Source: Phallusia fumigata (taxonomy: Eukaryota > Chordata > Ascidiacea > Phlebobranchia > Ascidiidae). Taken from it: a stretch of DNA of 31,379 nt. Under the pieces are notes generated by a model that ran no database searches, was not told the origin of the DNA, and was given only the letters and a program-made list of their open reading frames with translations. The stretch is taken from positions 1 to 31,379 of the forward strand of contig QXVZ01019670.1 of NCBI GenBank assembly GCA_008931825.1, written 5' to 3'. The stretch's first letter is position 1. Each line of letters starts with the position of its first letter. Of the stretch, positions 1-11,000 are shown piece by piece. A program made the translations under genes and the position numbers.

Positions 1-172
1 AAAACAACACAACTTTGCTATAAAACACACACGTCAAAGTGGTTTATATTTTAGTGTTAACAAATATTAGCATGCACGCAGTCAGCAGTAACGTTGTTAA
101 CAAAATGTCTAGTCGACTGAGCTTTTCAAGTCACTTCTCATTGGCCCGACTTATTTTAAGATATCTCGCTAG

Positions 173-293
173 TGCAACTTACAGCACGAACACCGGCATG
201 TAGGGCAGGAACCACTGCTGGAATTTCCGAAANTGCAACTTACAGCACGAACACCGGCATGTAGGGCAGGAACCACTGCTGGAATTTCCGAAA
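173..293. repeat. 60-bp exact duplication flanking an N (assembly join)
   Basis: Bases 173-232 and 234-293 are identical over 60 nt and are separated only by the N at 233. An exact direct repeat abutting a placeholder base is what results when two contig ends overlap but are not merged. It is therefore probably an assembly artefact and not a biological tandem repeat. The true genome is likely to have one copy. Confidence 0.85.
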
Positions 294-1373
294 AATCCAA
301 ACATATCTCATGTATGAAAAAGTGTGTGAATTAATATACTTACTTGGAAATAAGCGTGCGCATACATTGCATTTGAACCCCATTAGAACGAAAATAAGTA
401 ATTGGTTGTAGCTAGTAACGCATTCAAAACCAGCAGTACGTTCCAGCAAGAAATCGTCTAACAGCGATTTTGGTTCTGGAAGTAAAGGTGGTTCATAAGC
501 AAGCTAAAGTTTCTAGTGGCAAACAATGGCGTAGACAGCCCAAAATTTTGGAGGGAGTTCAATTTTTTCCAAGAGTAACCTACCTTAATGTACAACTTAA
601 ATATTCTTTCCAAAGGTAACGTACCTTGATGAACAGTGTGGGAAACCATGCCCCCTTGTCTACGCCCATTGTTGCAGACGCATTGTAAATTTGCCAAAGT
701 CTTGCACAATCGGCAATTACCGCGAAAAATAAAACTGTCAGCTGGACTTGCATGCGCGTTTATGTACAAAGCTTACCTTTACATTGTTCAGTTAAAAATG
801 ACGACAGTAATAATAAAACGCTGGAAACGTACCCGTTCTGGGGTCCATAATCGACTACAACATTAACTTGCTTCTTGACCATCGGTCAGTGATAAGTCGC
901 AGAAGAGAGAAGGTTTGTCGTTTGACGAAAACAAATCCGTACAATTGCACGACGTTTTGAGCGTGGACTGTTGCGAGTGTCCCCAAATATGGAATAGTTT
1001 GTGTAATTTAGAGTTCCAATAACCCAATGGGACGTCACATTGAGGATTGGAGCCAACGTTCCAGAGGTGTTCAGGATCAACCACAAAGAAGGAACCATGA
1101 CCATGCGTTGTATGATTGGTTGGTTGCTTCAAGGTTCGTGCCATGGTCGTGGTTCATAAGTAACCAGGAATTTAACACCAGCAGAAACCAGGAATTTAAG
1201 GCTTGTCTTTGATTGTGCACCCAGATTTCCTGGCTACTTAGAATACATACGACTACATAGAATAAATTAGGCTTTCTAACTAGTACGTCGATAACGCGCT
1301 GAGCATTTTTACTAACTATAGACTTTAACTTTAAGGCGGCGCTCGCACTCTATCTACTAACGGTCGCCTGAGT

Positions 1374-1451
1374 GTCACAGCCCAGCTTCCACGTTATTTC
1401 GCCTATCTAAATGTCGCAGCCTGGCTTCATTTTCTGGTCTATCTAGCTGGC
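1374..1451. repeat. Two-unit degenerate tandem repeat, 39-nt period
   Basis: A unit starting GTCACAGCCCAGCTTC (1374-1412) is followed by a diverged unit starting GTCGCAGCCTGGCTTC (1413 to about 1451). Both end in a CTATCTA motif. No coding potential is seen. Confidence 0.5.
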
Positions 1452-1530
1452 ACATAGTCTAAGTTTTTAGCACAAATAACTTGTGGCCGAAAGTGGAGCA
1501 GTTTATATACCGGTGTTAACTTTTTTCTGG

Positions 1531-1690
1531 AATATTATGGAAAAACAGGCCACCTGGTCTGGGTTGCGACGTGTGTTGCAGTAATGTGGCTGTCTCATTG
1601 ACTTTATATCGAATATTGTGGAAGTGAACAGGTGACCTAGTTTCGATTGCGACTTGTGTTGTAATACCGTGGTGCTCTTAACTGGTCGTT
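1531..1690. repeat. Two-unit degenerate tandem repeat, about 81-nt period
   Basis: The unit at 1531-1611 starts AATATTATGGAA and contains GGTTGCGACGTGTGTTG. The unit from 1612 starts AATATTGTGGAA and contains GATTGCGACTTGTGTTG. The order of the shared blocks is preserved with scattered substitutions, which indicates an old tandem duplication. Confidence 0.55.
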
Positions 1691-1840
1691 TTGTGGACAT
1701 ATTGGTCTGACTGGCTTTCCGTTAGACGACGCGCGGCACTGTTGCCGCTGCACAAGAACTTGCGTCGTATTTTATTATGACTCGACGGGAAAGTTAAACC
1801 GTTTCTCTCACCAACCCATTCCCCGACCTTTTGATGGTAT

Positions 1841-2047
1841 TCAACTGTCCTTCAGAATCCATCTTATCAGAGTTATAGGGCCCGTCAAGGTGACGAAAGT
1901 ATTGTTTATTTGAGCGCACAATTTGCGTAGTTGTGGGGCATCACTTTGCTCCAACATTAGGCAGCCCATCGTCGCGCTCATCATTAACGCCAATTTGCGA
2001 AAAATCTGGTGAAGAATTCTTAAATTCGACGTGACTGGAGCCGTCAT
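1841..2047 (-). CDS. Hypothetical small ORF (68 aa)
   Basis: This is an intact ATG-to-TGA frame of 68 codons on the minus strand. It has a balanced, coding-like composition and amphipathic, helix-prone segments such as NLRILHQIFRKLALMM (about residues 8-23) and QLRKLCAQINNTF (about 39-51). It has no signal peptide and I do not recognise the family. It could be a free-standing small protein or an internal or terminal exon of an undetected minus-strand gene. A donor-like AAGGTAAAAAC lies just upstream of the ATG. A chance ORF of this length is quite possible in 31 kb. Confidence 0.25.
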   Translation of the reverse strand: MTAPVTSNLRILHQIFRKLALMMSATMGCLMLEQSDAPQLRKLCAQINNTFVTLTGPITLIRWILKDS

Positions 2048-3581
2048 GTTTTTACCTTGGTTGGTTCTTTGTTTGAACTCGTTAGTTTAAACCCCTGCAC
2101 ACGGACACGTGTCCCCTAAATTTGGGTTGGGGTTAAACTTCCATTCATAAAATAAACAAGAGTTTTAATGGATTTGCGCCACTGCCTCTACAGTAAGCCG
2201 TATAAGATAGGGTTAATTCGCTTAAGTACGAAAAATTTTTAAAGAACTGAGAAGGCCCAAAACTGGTGTTGATAATAGCGGATTCTAACTTTTAAACAAA
2301 TGGTGACATTAAGGATATCGCGTTGTAGCGTCGTGCTTAGTTATGTCATAATAAAACGGAATACACAGCAAAACAATGCAACTGCTTGTGGTTGCTGCGG
2401 TGCCGTAACAACGTCCATGCATTTCGCACGTAAAAACGTCCGATACGTTTTATCTCCTATGATTATTAGGGAAATTCTCTGGCGTAATCAATCACCGTGT
2501 TTGGGAATTGTCCCGATTTGAAATATCAGATCCTACCCTTTCTGTATACGTCCCTGCGTCCCATTTGCAGTCCCGAGTTGTTTAAACAACTTTGTTCTAC
2601 GTCACCTACAATCCTGGTAATAAAAGGATATTACCAGTATTGTAAGAGATTGTTGAAAACTAGTGTGTATTTTTGCCGGAAAGAGGCCCATAGTTGGAAC
2701 TTGGCAGGAGCGTTTTTAAGCAGTTCCAAGTTTTAAGGTAACTGTGGCCTTGGGTGTAGTGCTGCTCCGCTCCGCCACATCACAAGTTAATTATGGCGCT
2801 TTGGGGTCGAGGAAGGGAAATAGTAGTAGGCTCATGCAAAGAGCTCCGGCACCTCTTGCACGTTGCCATGCCACTATAGTGTATGCAGAATGGAAATATG
2901 CTGAAAGCCAAGTTAGTGTTTGTTATCAGAGTTGAATGTGTTCGGTATTACGTAATGGACAAGCAGTTTACATTTCTTTGTGTAAATAGGATGTTTACTG
3001 CTGCTGCTAAGCAGTTATTTGATCTGCGTCTGGTGTACTTCGGCTTGTTACCATGACCAGGAGTTAACGACAGACTGTCTTGCAATGATAACAAGTCCCT
3101 TGTCTTGAATCCCTTGTCCTTTGCAGTGCATATGATACAACCCGGTTTTTTACAGGTAAGTTTTATTTGCCCTCTTTGGTACATCGTATGCACGACGGTT
3201 GACTAAACGTTAAAATACTATTGCAGTGGAGAACCTTTATGATCTATGCGTCGATTCTGTACTATATGTCGATCAGTTTTAGTGTCGTACTACATGTTGC
3301 ATTATTGTTAGCACATATTTGAACCGGTTAATCTGAAGTCTTACATCGAAGTTTGGAAAGTCATTCGTCTATCGTCTGTGAAGGTGTTATACGTTAGTCA
3401 CACTCGTGTGATTTTATCCGCATTTTATTTGCGTCGTTTTTCCCTGTGGAAAACAGAGTTGTTTTTAGTGCATGTCATTCAACTTGATTAAAAAAATCTT
3501 GTACTGTCACCGAAAGTTTTCCAAGCTCGATGCAAAAGTAACACACATTTAACTGCATTTGTGTATGTTGCATTTATATAC
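2048..3581. other. Non-coding stretch, nothing recognised
   Basis: The short frames on both strands are interrupted and do not resemble a known protein. No repeat, RNA gene or clear regulatory cluster was noticed. Confidence 0.4.
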
Positions 3582-3979
3582 CAGCGTTACCCAACCGGTG
3601 GCTCGTGGGATTGTTTTGAGTGGCCGGCTAGATAGCATACTTTTTATTTTTTCAACATTTCGGCTTACAGGTTCAGTGATATTTGTCATCAAAATATAAC
3701 AAAATTATACCAGTTGTTTCTATCATAGGCCTACTATTTAGAACCTTGTGGACCAAACGCTTGGAAAATTTATCATTTCATAAAAATTGGCTTAAATGCA
3801 TACTAGTTGCCAACACCGCGTGCAACTAGTGGCTTATTATCACCTCTCAAAATACATCATCATTAAAGGATTTGTGACGTCACAATGAAAACATTGTAAT
3901 CGAATTTTATTGGTATTTCAAATTCAATGTTGAAAAAGCGTTTGTGGCCCACAACACCTAAAAGGTTGGACAGGCCTGG
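3582..3979. mobile_element. Probable decayed non-autonomous hAT-like element
   Basis: The left edge reads CAGCGTTACCCAACCGGTGG. The right edge, read in reverse complement, begins CAGGCCTGTCCAACC and continues to TGTGGGCC. This CAG...CCAACC...GTGGG layout at both ends resembles the terminal inverted repeats of hAT/Charlie-type elements. No transposase frame lies between. The flanking 8-mers do not match, so no target duplication survives and the boundaries are tentative. A TGACGTCA palindrome sits inside at 3875. Confidence 0.35.
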
Positions 3980-4244
3980 TAAACTAATAAAAACGTTGTT
4001 TAAAATGTGAGCAACTTAATGACAAGAGTTGACCGAATCTTTTTCCGAGCACATGTCGGTTATTATCCCTTAAACCCTCGGGTGAGCAAACTTAATCCGC
4101 CCTATCTTCCGAATTCATAAAACCACGCTAGATGTCACAAAAGAGCTACTTAACTCAAATGTTTATTTCAGGCCCATCTGTACTGAAATAGCATGGAAGT
4201 TCATGCCTTTTATAGTTTTATATTCATTTCTTAACGTATTAAAT

Positions 4245-4316
4245 TTATTTTGCACCGTTAAGGCCGACATACTTGTACGTTGCCAACAAGAACATTGAAG
4301 TAATTAAACCAAACGC
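4245..4316 (-). CDS. Candidate terminal exon of an unidentified minus-strand gene
   Basis: On the minus strand an excellent 3' splice site (TTTTCTCTCTCCCAG) ends at 4317. It is followed by 23 codons and a TAA. The encoded tail AFGLITSMFLLATYKYVG plus five residues is hydrophobic and could be a final membrane helix with a short basic end. AATAAA overlaps the stop (4244-4249). No upstream exon can be joined with confidence, so this may be chance. Confidence 0.2.
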   Translation of the reverse strand, partial: AFGLITSMFLLATYKYVGLNGAK

Positions 4317-5704
4317 CTGGGAGAGAGAAAATGTCAAAGCACTCATATAATATTGGTATTCTGCGATCGCCATCCCACTCATTATCGGAACAACGAAAAG
4401 CGTGTCATATGAGGCATGTTGATCCACCCACAAGCACCAGCGGCGTCACGAAGACTCGAACCTTAATATATTGAAGACCGCATCTGTCCAAGATATCAAA
4501 AAACTGAGTTTGGATCACGTATCTTTGTTTGCGGTGCCCGATAGACTTGGATCCGGCTATAGATTTATATTTGTGTCGCAACGTATTCACCGCAGAAAAG
4601 TTCAGAACTTCTCGCGTTCACTTACTGGTGTAAAAAAGAAATGTTTGTGTTCTGTCAGCGAAGACTTTTAGTCGCCACGAAACGGTTTCTCAATAGTGGC
4701 TGATAAAACCTTACGACACCAAAGACAATGGTCGCAATTGAGCAGATTCATTACGTATGAGTTGTTTGGACAAAAAAGTCAGTTTGAGTTCAAAAATCCT
4801 ATCCGCCGTAATTGACATTTATGTAATTGCCTAATTTGTCAATCTGCGAAAATTAAAAACATACATGTTGCAACGCTTTTTTCCTTTTTTCATCAGTGGT
4901 GTGCATTGTTGTTTTCACGTCATGTTAACACCACTTTATATTGCAACCATTACCAAACCAATTTAAACGAATCAGGTTTGCCCATTTTAGTTTTTTTTTT
5001 AAATAACTTTTAAAACGGAAAAGAAAGTAACTAAAGGACAAAGTATTATGTTCGTTTCAGAACGAACAAAGCTTTGTGGAGTGGTGTTGCCATTTGGAAA
5101 GTCACGTGTGCAAACAAAGGAACGATATGTCTTCCGCTTTCATTAAAAATCCATATCAGACGGAAATGTCATTTCACGCTTATGTCTATGCTAAATGTAA
5201 CCTGACTTTGCTGTTGTCTTAGACACGTAATCTCGCCCCCACAACCCGACAATCATAATCAATTGCAACTACAGCAGCGCCATGAAGTACAGGAAGCGTC
5301 GCGTTGTGTGTATGTGTGTATATTTTATGGCGCCGGACAACGGCCGCAGATAAAGCACGAAATAAATTGCCAGGCACTTTATTCGAATAACCTGCATCAG
5401 TATGAATAAACACGATCTGGAGTTGAAATATGTTGGTTTTAGATTGCGCTGTATATTTTATCAAGTGGCGAAAATCCAATTAAGCTTCGTTATGAGTCTA
5501 CCGCACATCTCAGGTTGTGTTGCACTGTTGACCTAAAGTTGCAATAATAAAGCTATGAATGTAACAAATCCGACCGTTAGATTCAATGTTTCAAAACAAG
5601 CGATGTTTCAACTTTTCAAACCTTGGACTTGGGATCGACAAAACAAAAGTAACACTCTTCGAGCAGAACAAATAGGTTGGTAATATATTTTTGATATTCC
5701 TTAC

Positions 5705-5776
5705 CTCTTCTATTATTTTGCTGTTGCCTGGGGCGACAAAATACCAATGTTTGCAGGGATTCGAGATATCTTGCAT
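5705..5776 (-). CDS. Candidate first coding exon, unidentified
   Basis: An ATG at 5776 opens 24 codons on the minus strand that end exactly at a strong donor, GAG|GTAAGG (GT at 5704-5703), in phase 0. The protein begins MQDISNPCKHWYFVAPGNSK. I do not recognise it. Its phase would fit the candidate terminal exon at 4245-4316, but nothing else connects the two. Confidence 0.15.
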
Positions 5777-7312
5777 TATACTTACAGAAACTATTTTCTC
5801 AACCTGTCATGGTACGATTGTTGGATAATTTTTCGTGGACCGCACGTTTTCAAGTAGCCGGATCATTGCGTTTCAGTCGAACCCAGCACGCGCCGCCGTC
5901 ACGCATCATCACGAATATAAACGTAAACACCGAAAAGCTTTAAATCCACGAAATCCAAAAATGTTGGCTCATTCAGAAGGTAACTTGCAAATAATTCTGG
6001 GCAAAGTCTGTATAAGTGACTTTTCAAAACACGGGATGACACCTTTATTATGTGACATTTACATCTGGAAGCGAACCGTGTGAGGAAAATGTTACGTTTG
6101 GTCTCAATATCGTCTAGGCAACTTTTGGACAAAAACTGTTGACGGATTCCCGAATTTTCAAGTAGCGAACGGCAATTCAACCATGGATCGCTCTTAAAAA
6201 TGTAACAACCCTTGTCACCCACGTCCGGACATTTTGGTATTCATGTGTTTAACTTGTGTCACAATTACCTGTCCTTGTTTCAACTTTTTCGAACAAGACA
6301 ACGTGTTATGAGCGGCGCTACGAAAATCAATTTTCAATACATAGGCCTTTTGTTACAAACTGTGCGGTGTATAACAACGCGTATCCATACAGAGTTTCAC
6401 AATTGTTTATTAAATCTCGAATACTGAAGAACGAAAAACCGGACGAAGAAACAAAGGGGAGTTTCTGAATCACAAGCAACAAAAGAACACATACAACTTG
6501 AAATGGAAACAAATAAATAATCGATACTAAATACAATGTTATTGTCCTTGTACAAGAAAAAGTATTCCGCACGTCAATAAACAGTATAAAGGGTTACAGC
6601 AAAGTGTGAAAAAAGCTCTTAAAAACAGCAAAACGTGTCTTGTTTAAAATGACCATCGTTACTAAATCCCCAAGCATAAATCTTATGTGAATAAAGAAAA
6701 TGTTGATTGTGGCTACGAGTTCAACGTGGCAGTGTAACACTGGTTCGGTGTTGGGTGACATAAATGAACTGGCCGGCGCCATATATCCAGACCCCCGACG
6801 TCAGAAATGTCAATTCATACGTCAACGATTTTTTAAAAAATTGTTTCATGGACAGACGGTCAGAAAAAAGCGTGAGAGTGCATTGCGGGGGGTATTTATC
6901 AATCAAACGTTGATGTGCCCAGTTTTATATTGATTGCGTGTGAAATAATTGTTTCTGGGACGAAACACTATGGGACAAAGCTCAGTGGTTTTGAATTGAT
7001 GTTTCGCGCAATGCTACCCCGCTGAGGTGCGGAGGGGATAACAATGCTTGTCGGCGGGACGTTGGCGCCACGATTCCCGCAATAGCCGACCAACATTAAA
7101 CGAGACCCAGGTTGGCTCAGGGGACGGATCCTGAAAAATCTGTGGCTGGCGGCGCAGCAAATCCACGTCGATGTTCTGAAGTAATCATGCGCGAACACGG
7201 GCCTTTTTTGGAAGACCTGCATTCAATCTTCTTGAAAAGCCACAAGCCTGCATATTCTCCGTAAGCCGTTTTACCAAATCCTAGTTGGATATAGAGTGAC
7301 TGACATCAGTAG
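5777..7312. other. Non-coding stretch downstream of Noggin
   Basis: Nothing here is recognised as a gene. The minus-strand frame at 5899-6222 is 107 codons long but has a biased, non-protein-like composition and no matching features. A GC-rich patch at about 7010-7160 stands out against the AT-rich background. It lies beyond the Noggin poly(A) signal. Confidence 0.35.
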
Positions 7313-7318
7313 TTTATT
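7313..7318 (-). terminator. Poly(A) signal of Noggin
   Basis: TTTATT on the plus strand reads AATAAA on the minus strand, 85 nt beyond the Noggin stop codon. This is a normal position for a compact 3' UTR. Confidence 0.6.
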
Positions 7319-7402
7319 GCACAAAACTTCATCCTCGGACTCCTTCTCCTTGTCAATTTTCACCACGCTGGTAGTTTGTCAAAATGATAAAACGAACAAT
7401 TT

Positions 7403-8041
7403 TTAACATTGACAGCTGCATTCTGACGTAATTGGGTATTTAACATTTACCCACAAACAATACTTTTGTTCGAGTATGCCCTGACAATACCATCGTAAAA
7501 TGTTGATGGCCGTTTGTCCTGTTGGTCTGCATTGCATTCCCGCTGGAATCGAACAAGATTGGCTGCTGTCACAGTAACCTTCCTTAACATACCTCGGCCA
7601 AAATCTTATCCCCAAGTCCTTCCACCTGTACCTCACAGGACATGCGGTGTATTGCGCAATTTGGGTCTGGATTTTTCGTAGAATGCGTTTGGATTTCTTG
7701 TTTCTTCTTTTACTCTTTAGGGAACGAACTAAGGTCTTGGCGAGTTTACGGATTTCCGGCGATGTTCTTGGCACTTGTGGATTGTGCATCGCGGTATGGT
7801 TGTTGTCGCGTGGCTTGGTGGGCGACATAAAACCAGGCAAGTAGTCGACGCCAAGTCTCTCTATCAGTTGATAATCATTGATATCGCTGGGTTTCGGATC
7901 GTAATCTTTATCGGGATCTTCAGGTAAAAGTGGAAGAGGTAATTTGTCAGTTGGCACAGGACGACGTTTGTTGTGTGGGTTTACCGGTAGCGACATCGTC
8001 AAACCAAGTAATCCAAGTAGGAATGCGATGGTCAGTTTCAT
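7403..8041 (-). CDS. Noggin: Noggin, secreted BMP antagonist
   Basis: A complete, intronless 212-residue protein (human NOG is also single-exon, 232 aa). Residues 1-17 form a hydrophobic signal peptide. Residues 28-37 (PVPTDKLPLP) and the DYDPK...YLPGF region match the N-terminal clip that noggin inserts into the BMP receptor-binding face. N81-H-T is a potential N-glycosylation site. The basic run KSKRRNKKSKR (109-119) corresponds to the heparan-sulphate-binding stretch. The C-terminal cystine knot starts at C134 (CPVRYRWKDLGIRFWPRYVK) and holds nine cysteines (134, 157, 163, 171, 186, 195, 208, 210, 212), the number found in vertebrate noggins, ending ECSCQC. Known family role: the dimer binds BMPs outside the cell and blocks both receptor sites. 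The start is the only ATG before the signal peptide. FoxK is transcribed divergently 4.1 kb away. Confidence 0.97.
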   Translation of the reverse strand: MKLTIAFLLGLLGLTMSLPVNPHNKRRPVPTDKLPLPLLPEDPDKDYDPKPSDINDYQLIERLGVDYLPGFMSPTKPRDNNHTAMHNPQVPRTSPEIRKLAKTLVRSLKSKRRNKKSKRILRKIQTQIAQYTACPVRYRWKDLGIRFWPRYVKEGYCDSSQSCSIPAGMQCRPTGQTAINILRWYCQGILEQKYCLWVNVKYPITSECSCQC

Positions 8042-8064
8042 TTTTTTAACTTACTATACAACAT
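8038..8064 (-). promoter_or_regulatory. Eight-codon uORF overlapping the Noggin start
   Basis: On the minus strand an upstream ATG at 8064 opens MLYSKLKK and stops with a TGA that lies inside the ATGA of the Noggin start. The geometry is that of a terminate-and-reinitiate control. It only acts if transcription or the spliced-leader acceptor lies upstream of 8064. A TATA-like TATATTTG near 8096 could instead place the start of transcription right at this point. Confidence 0.35.
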
Positions 8065-11000
8065 GGATTGGAAACTTAAACTGTTGATACAAATATACAA
8101 TTGAATGAAGACACGTTATATTTAGTCTAAAAATATGAAAATGCGTCAAAAAGGTTAATTACTGCAGTAGACTCAAATCGGCAGTTTTTTACTCACACGT
8201 TCGCGTCATTTTCGATAAAACATAAACTGCTTAAATAAACATGACAAAACAATTGTCGAAACGTCAAGTCTTACCTAAATCAACTGTTAAGTTTGCAATG
8301 TTTCGATAAACTTTTCTTGCCACAGCTAGTCAGAAGTCTAATCCTGAAACTTTTGAAAGTCGCTTGTTATTCCCTAATCTGCCGGTGACATCTGTACATT
8401 GGTTTACAGTTTGGTTGCAAGTAACTTATGCCTTAAACTCGTAATATTAGCTACCTGCCAGCTGCCCTGGGCACAATGTGAGGTCATATCTAAAATACCG
8501 CCAAGAATCCGTTGACCCCGTGGGTTTTAATTAAGAGCAGGCAAATTCTTTCGGCGGTGCTTTTTTCGTCTTTCCGCAAACAGAGAGACTTCGACTACAT
8601 AGGCGCCAGTTTGACTAGCGATTGTGAACGCTGCGTTTTAAACGGAGTTCCTAAGGACGCGGGGTAAAAAAAATTGCCTCCTTTTAAGACGCTTAATGCC
8701 GCCCATGACGTAGCATTCGATAGATCTTATGTGGTTGATATTGTGTAATTAGGTTTGGAATAACTTGCGCAAAATGGTTTCAGAAACCCGCTTGAATAAA
8801 ATACTAGTTTTGAAAATAGTTTGTATGTTCCCGATTTAAATTATTTTTTAGAAAAATCATTATGACTTCTTGCGACACACAAAAGTTTGCAATATAAACC
8901 CTTCAATTGACATGGAATGGTAATTTATGCATACAACAGCTTTTACGCGTAGTTATTGTATCTTGACGTAGTAAATCGCATGTTGGCTCCTGGAGACCCA
9001 TTGGCAACTAACATGTTTTCATAACCTTTTGCCATGCGAACACGTGATGACAAGCGGCGACTGGCGTCCTCGTCACCAACAAACACATTGGCCTAAAATA
9101 ACGAATTAGACGCCATTGGTTCTGCCATCTGGGCATAATATGTGTGGCGGCGACGAGAAGTCAGGCAGTAATCTACGGCTCAGCACATATCTATGGCACC
9201 GGTTCGGCATGGTCGAATCAAAATAAGTATCAACCGTCTGCAATTTGGGGCAGTTTGTATCGAAAGCATTTTTTGATACTTGTGTGTTACCAAATGGTTT
9301 ACAAAAATAAACGATATTTTCGAAGAGCATTCGTTACACTGCAAGTGTGTAAATACACAATAACATCACAAAGCTCTTTTTTGTTTGTTGGCCCCTTTAC
9401 TTCTTTGATCGCCTGTTATCGCCACTTCAAACTTGAAACACTATCCTCAGCACTTTGCACGTGTTGCTGCATTGCTCGGCTCGGTCTGGCTTTTACCTTT
9501 GCCTAAATGTGATATCGTTTTACAGCGTCACCGTGGGAAGTTCCAATTTGAATGCAGTTGTAGAGCCTCCAATCCTTGTTTGTACATCACTGCTTCACTG
9601 TAGTAAAGTGATGTGAGGTCTTCACCTTCGACCCGACTATTTGTCGTCGACGCCTCATAAGACTAACCTTAATCTAACGCAACACTTAAATCTCACAACT
9701 CAGCTTTGTGTTGCGCATCGATCACAAAACAAAACAAATGACCTGATTAAAAAGGCGGAAATGAATCCTCGTGAGTGATAAATGAATTTTTTTTCTTCGA
9801 AAACCTAATGCAGTGGGGCAAATTAGCTCACCTTAACTACGTGGGTGGCCTATAGACCCTGCGTCCGGTCCCCTTTTGAACAAAAGCATACAGCATGGAT
9901 AATTTCGTCAAAAATAACAAACAGTACGTCACAACGTAGCCAAAACTATTCAGGCGCCAAACTCGAATAGAAATTCCTTCTTGCCACAGTTATCCTTCGT
10001 TACTTCCTTGCGGTTCAAACTGTCAGTATCGTTAGTAAAACCACAGAATTTTCTTGTTCTTATAATGCGCAGCCGAAATGTCTGTTGTAAAGTGTAAACG
10101 GGTATTTTGTACACAGGCGGGACAGACGTGTATCAGTTTCGTATTCTCATCGACTCTTTTTCGTGTAACGTGTCGCCTTTTGTTCTTACATATTTTAGAT
10201 TCACACCTCGACTGATTCCCACACAAACTATGCAAGTTGTCAAGCCGCCAGACGCGGCTTTTCGGCCCGCGTCACAACTGATACGCGCTTTCCTGCCAAA
10301 AAACGTACGAGGCACTCGAAATTTCTCTCATGACCTAATGCCGAAAATTTGCGACAAAGTATTGCCCACCGTTTTCTTGTTCTAAGACTCTTCTTGCAAT
10401 ACAAATGAAACTATGATTGTTTTGATTGTGAGCAATACAATTGTACGACAAAGTTGTAAATCCATCAACAGTATTTTGTCCTGTCTTTACAACAGACTAC
10501 AAAAGACAGAGCAGAAAGGCTTTACATTATCACAGAAACTAAATATGTTTTTAAAGCGCTGAGAAGGTGTGAACTTCTTTGTTTTGTTTCATCTCAAGTT
10601 ACATAAACTACCAGTACCAGTTGACAGATAATCCTTATGCCACTCTCGCAGCTTCGTAAATTCGCAAATTACCATTACAAACGTGTTATGGGCAGACAAG
10701 TTAATATTGATAATGGTGGTGGTCATGGTGCCACCATATGCAGCAGGATAGCTTCATAAAGGAAATCTACCGGTTATACGGATTCCAAGTCCATTGTGGA
10801 CATGTCAACAAAACTTAAAAAATATAAAATACGTTCTGCTGTCGTAATTAAACATTAAAGAAGAGCTTGTCGAATAATTTTTTTAAAAGTTTGTTGTCAA
10901 TATGGTGATGAATTTTTTTTTCACCAGGGAATATTTTGAAACGAACGATAATGCGCTTAATGGGCGCTGCTAATATGGTGGAAATTTTAAACTAATTGTT

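Larger units (their letters stand above)
1..1840. other. Left-end non-coding stretch
   Basis: I see no recognisable gene here. The open frames are short, overlap on both strands and do not resemble a known family. The stretch contains an assembly join at 233 and three sets of degenerate direct repeats (1162-1199, 1374-1451, 1531-1690). A minus-strand frame at 240-311 ends in hydrophobic residues beside a donor-like GTAAGT, but it lies in the duplicated join and is not called. Confidence 0.4.

Noticed and set aside
240..311. Minus-strand hydrophobic mini-exon ending beside GTAAGT
   Set aside because: It lies in the falsely duplicated join, is very short and has no partner exon.
5899..6222. 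107-codon minus-strand ORF
   Set aside because: No family resemblance, irregular composition and no splice or promoter support. Likely chance.
5326..6783. TATGGCGCCGG at 5326 and its complement at 6773 as ends of a 1.46-kb transposon
   Set aside because: The inverted repeat is only 11 bp with no matching flanking duplication. A match of this size in 1.5 kb is not very unlikely by chance.
9584..9614. Inverted repeat ACATCACT/AGTGATGT as a microRNA precursor
   Set aside because: The stem is only 8 bp, too short for a miRNA hairpin.
8598..9670. CATAGGCGCC at 8598 paired with a GACGCCTCAT...GACTA end near 9655 as a third hAT element
   Set aside because: The right end matches poorly and only five bases of a target duplication could be aligned.
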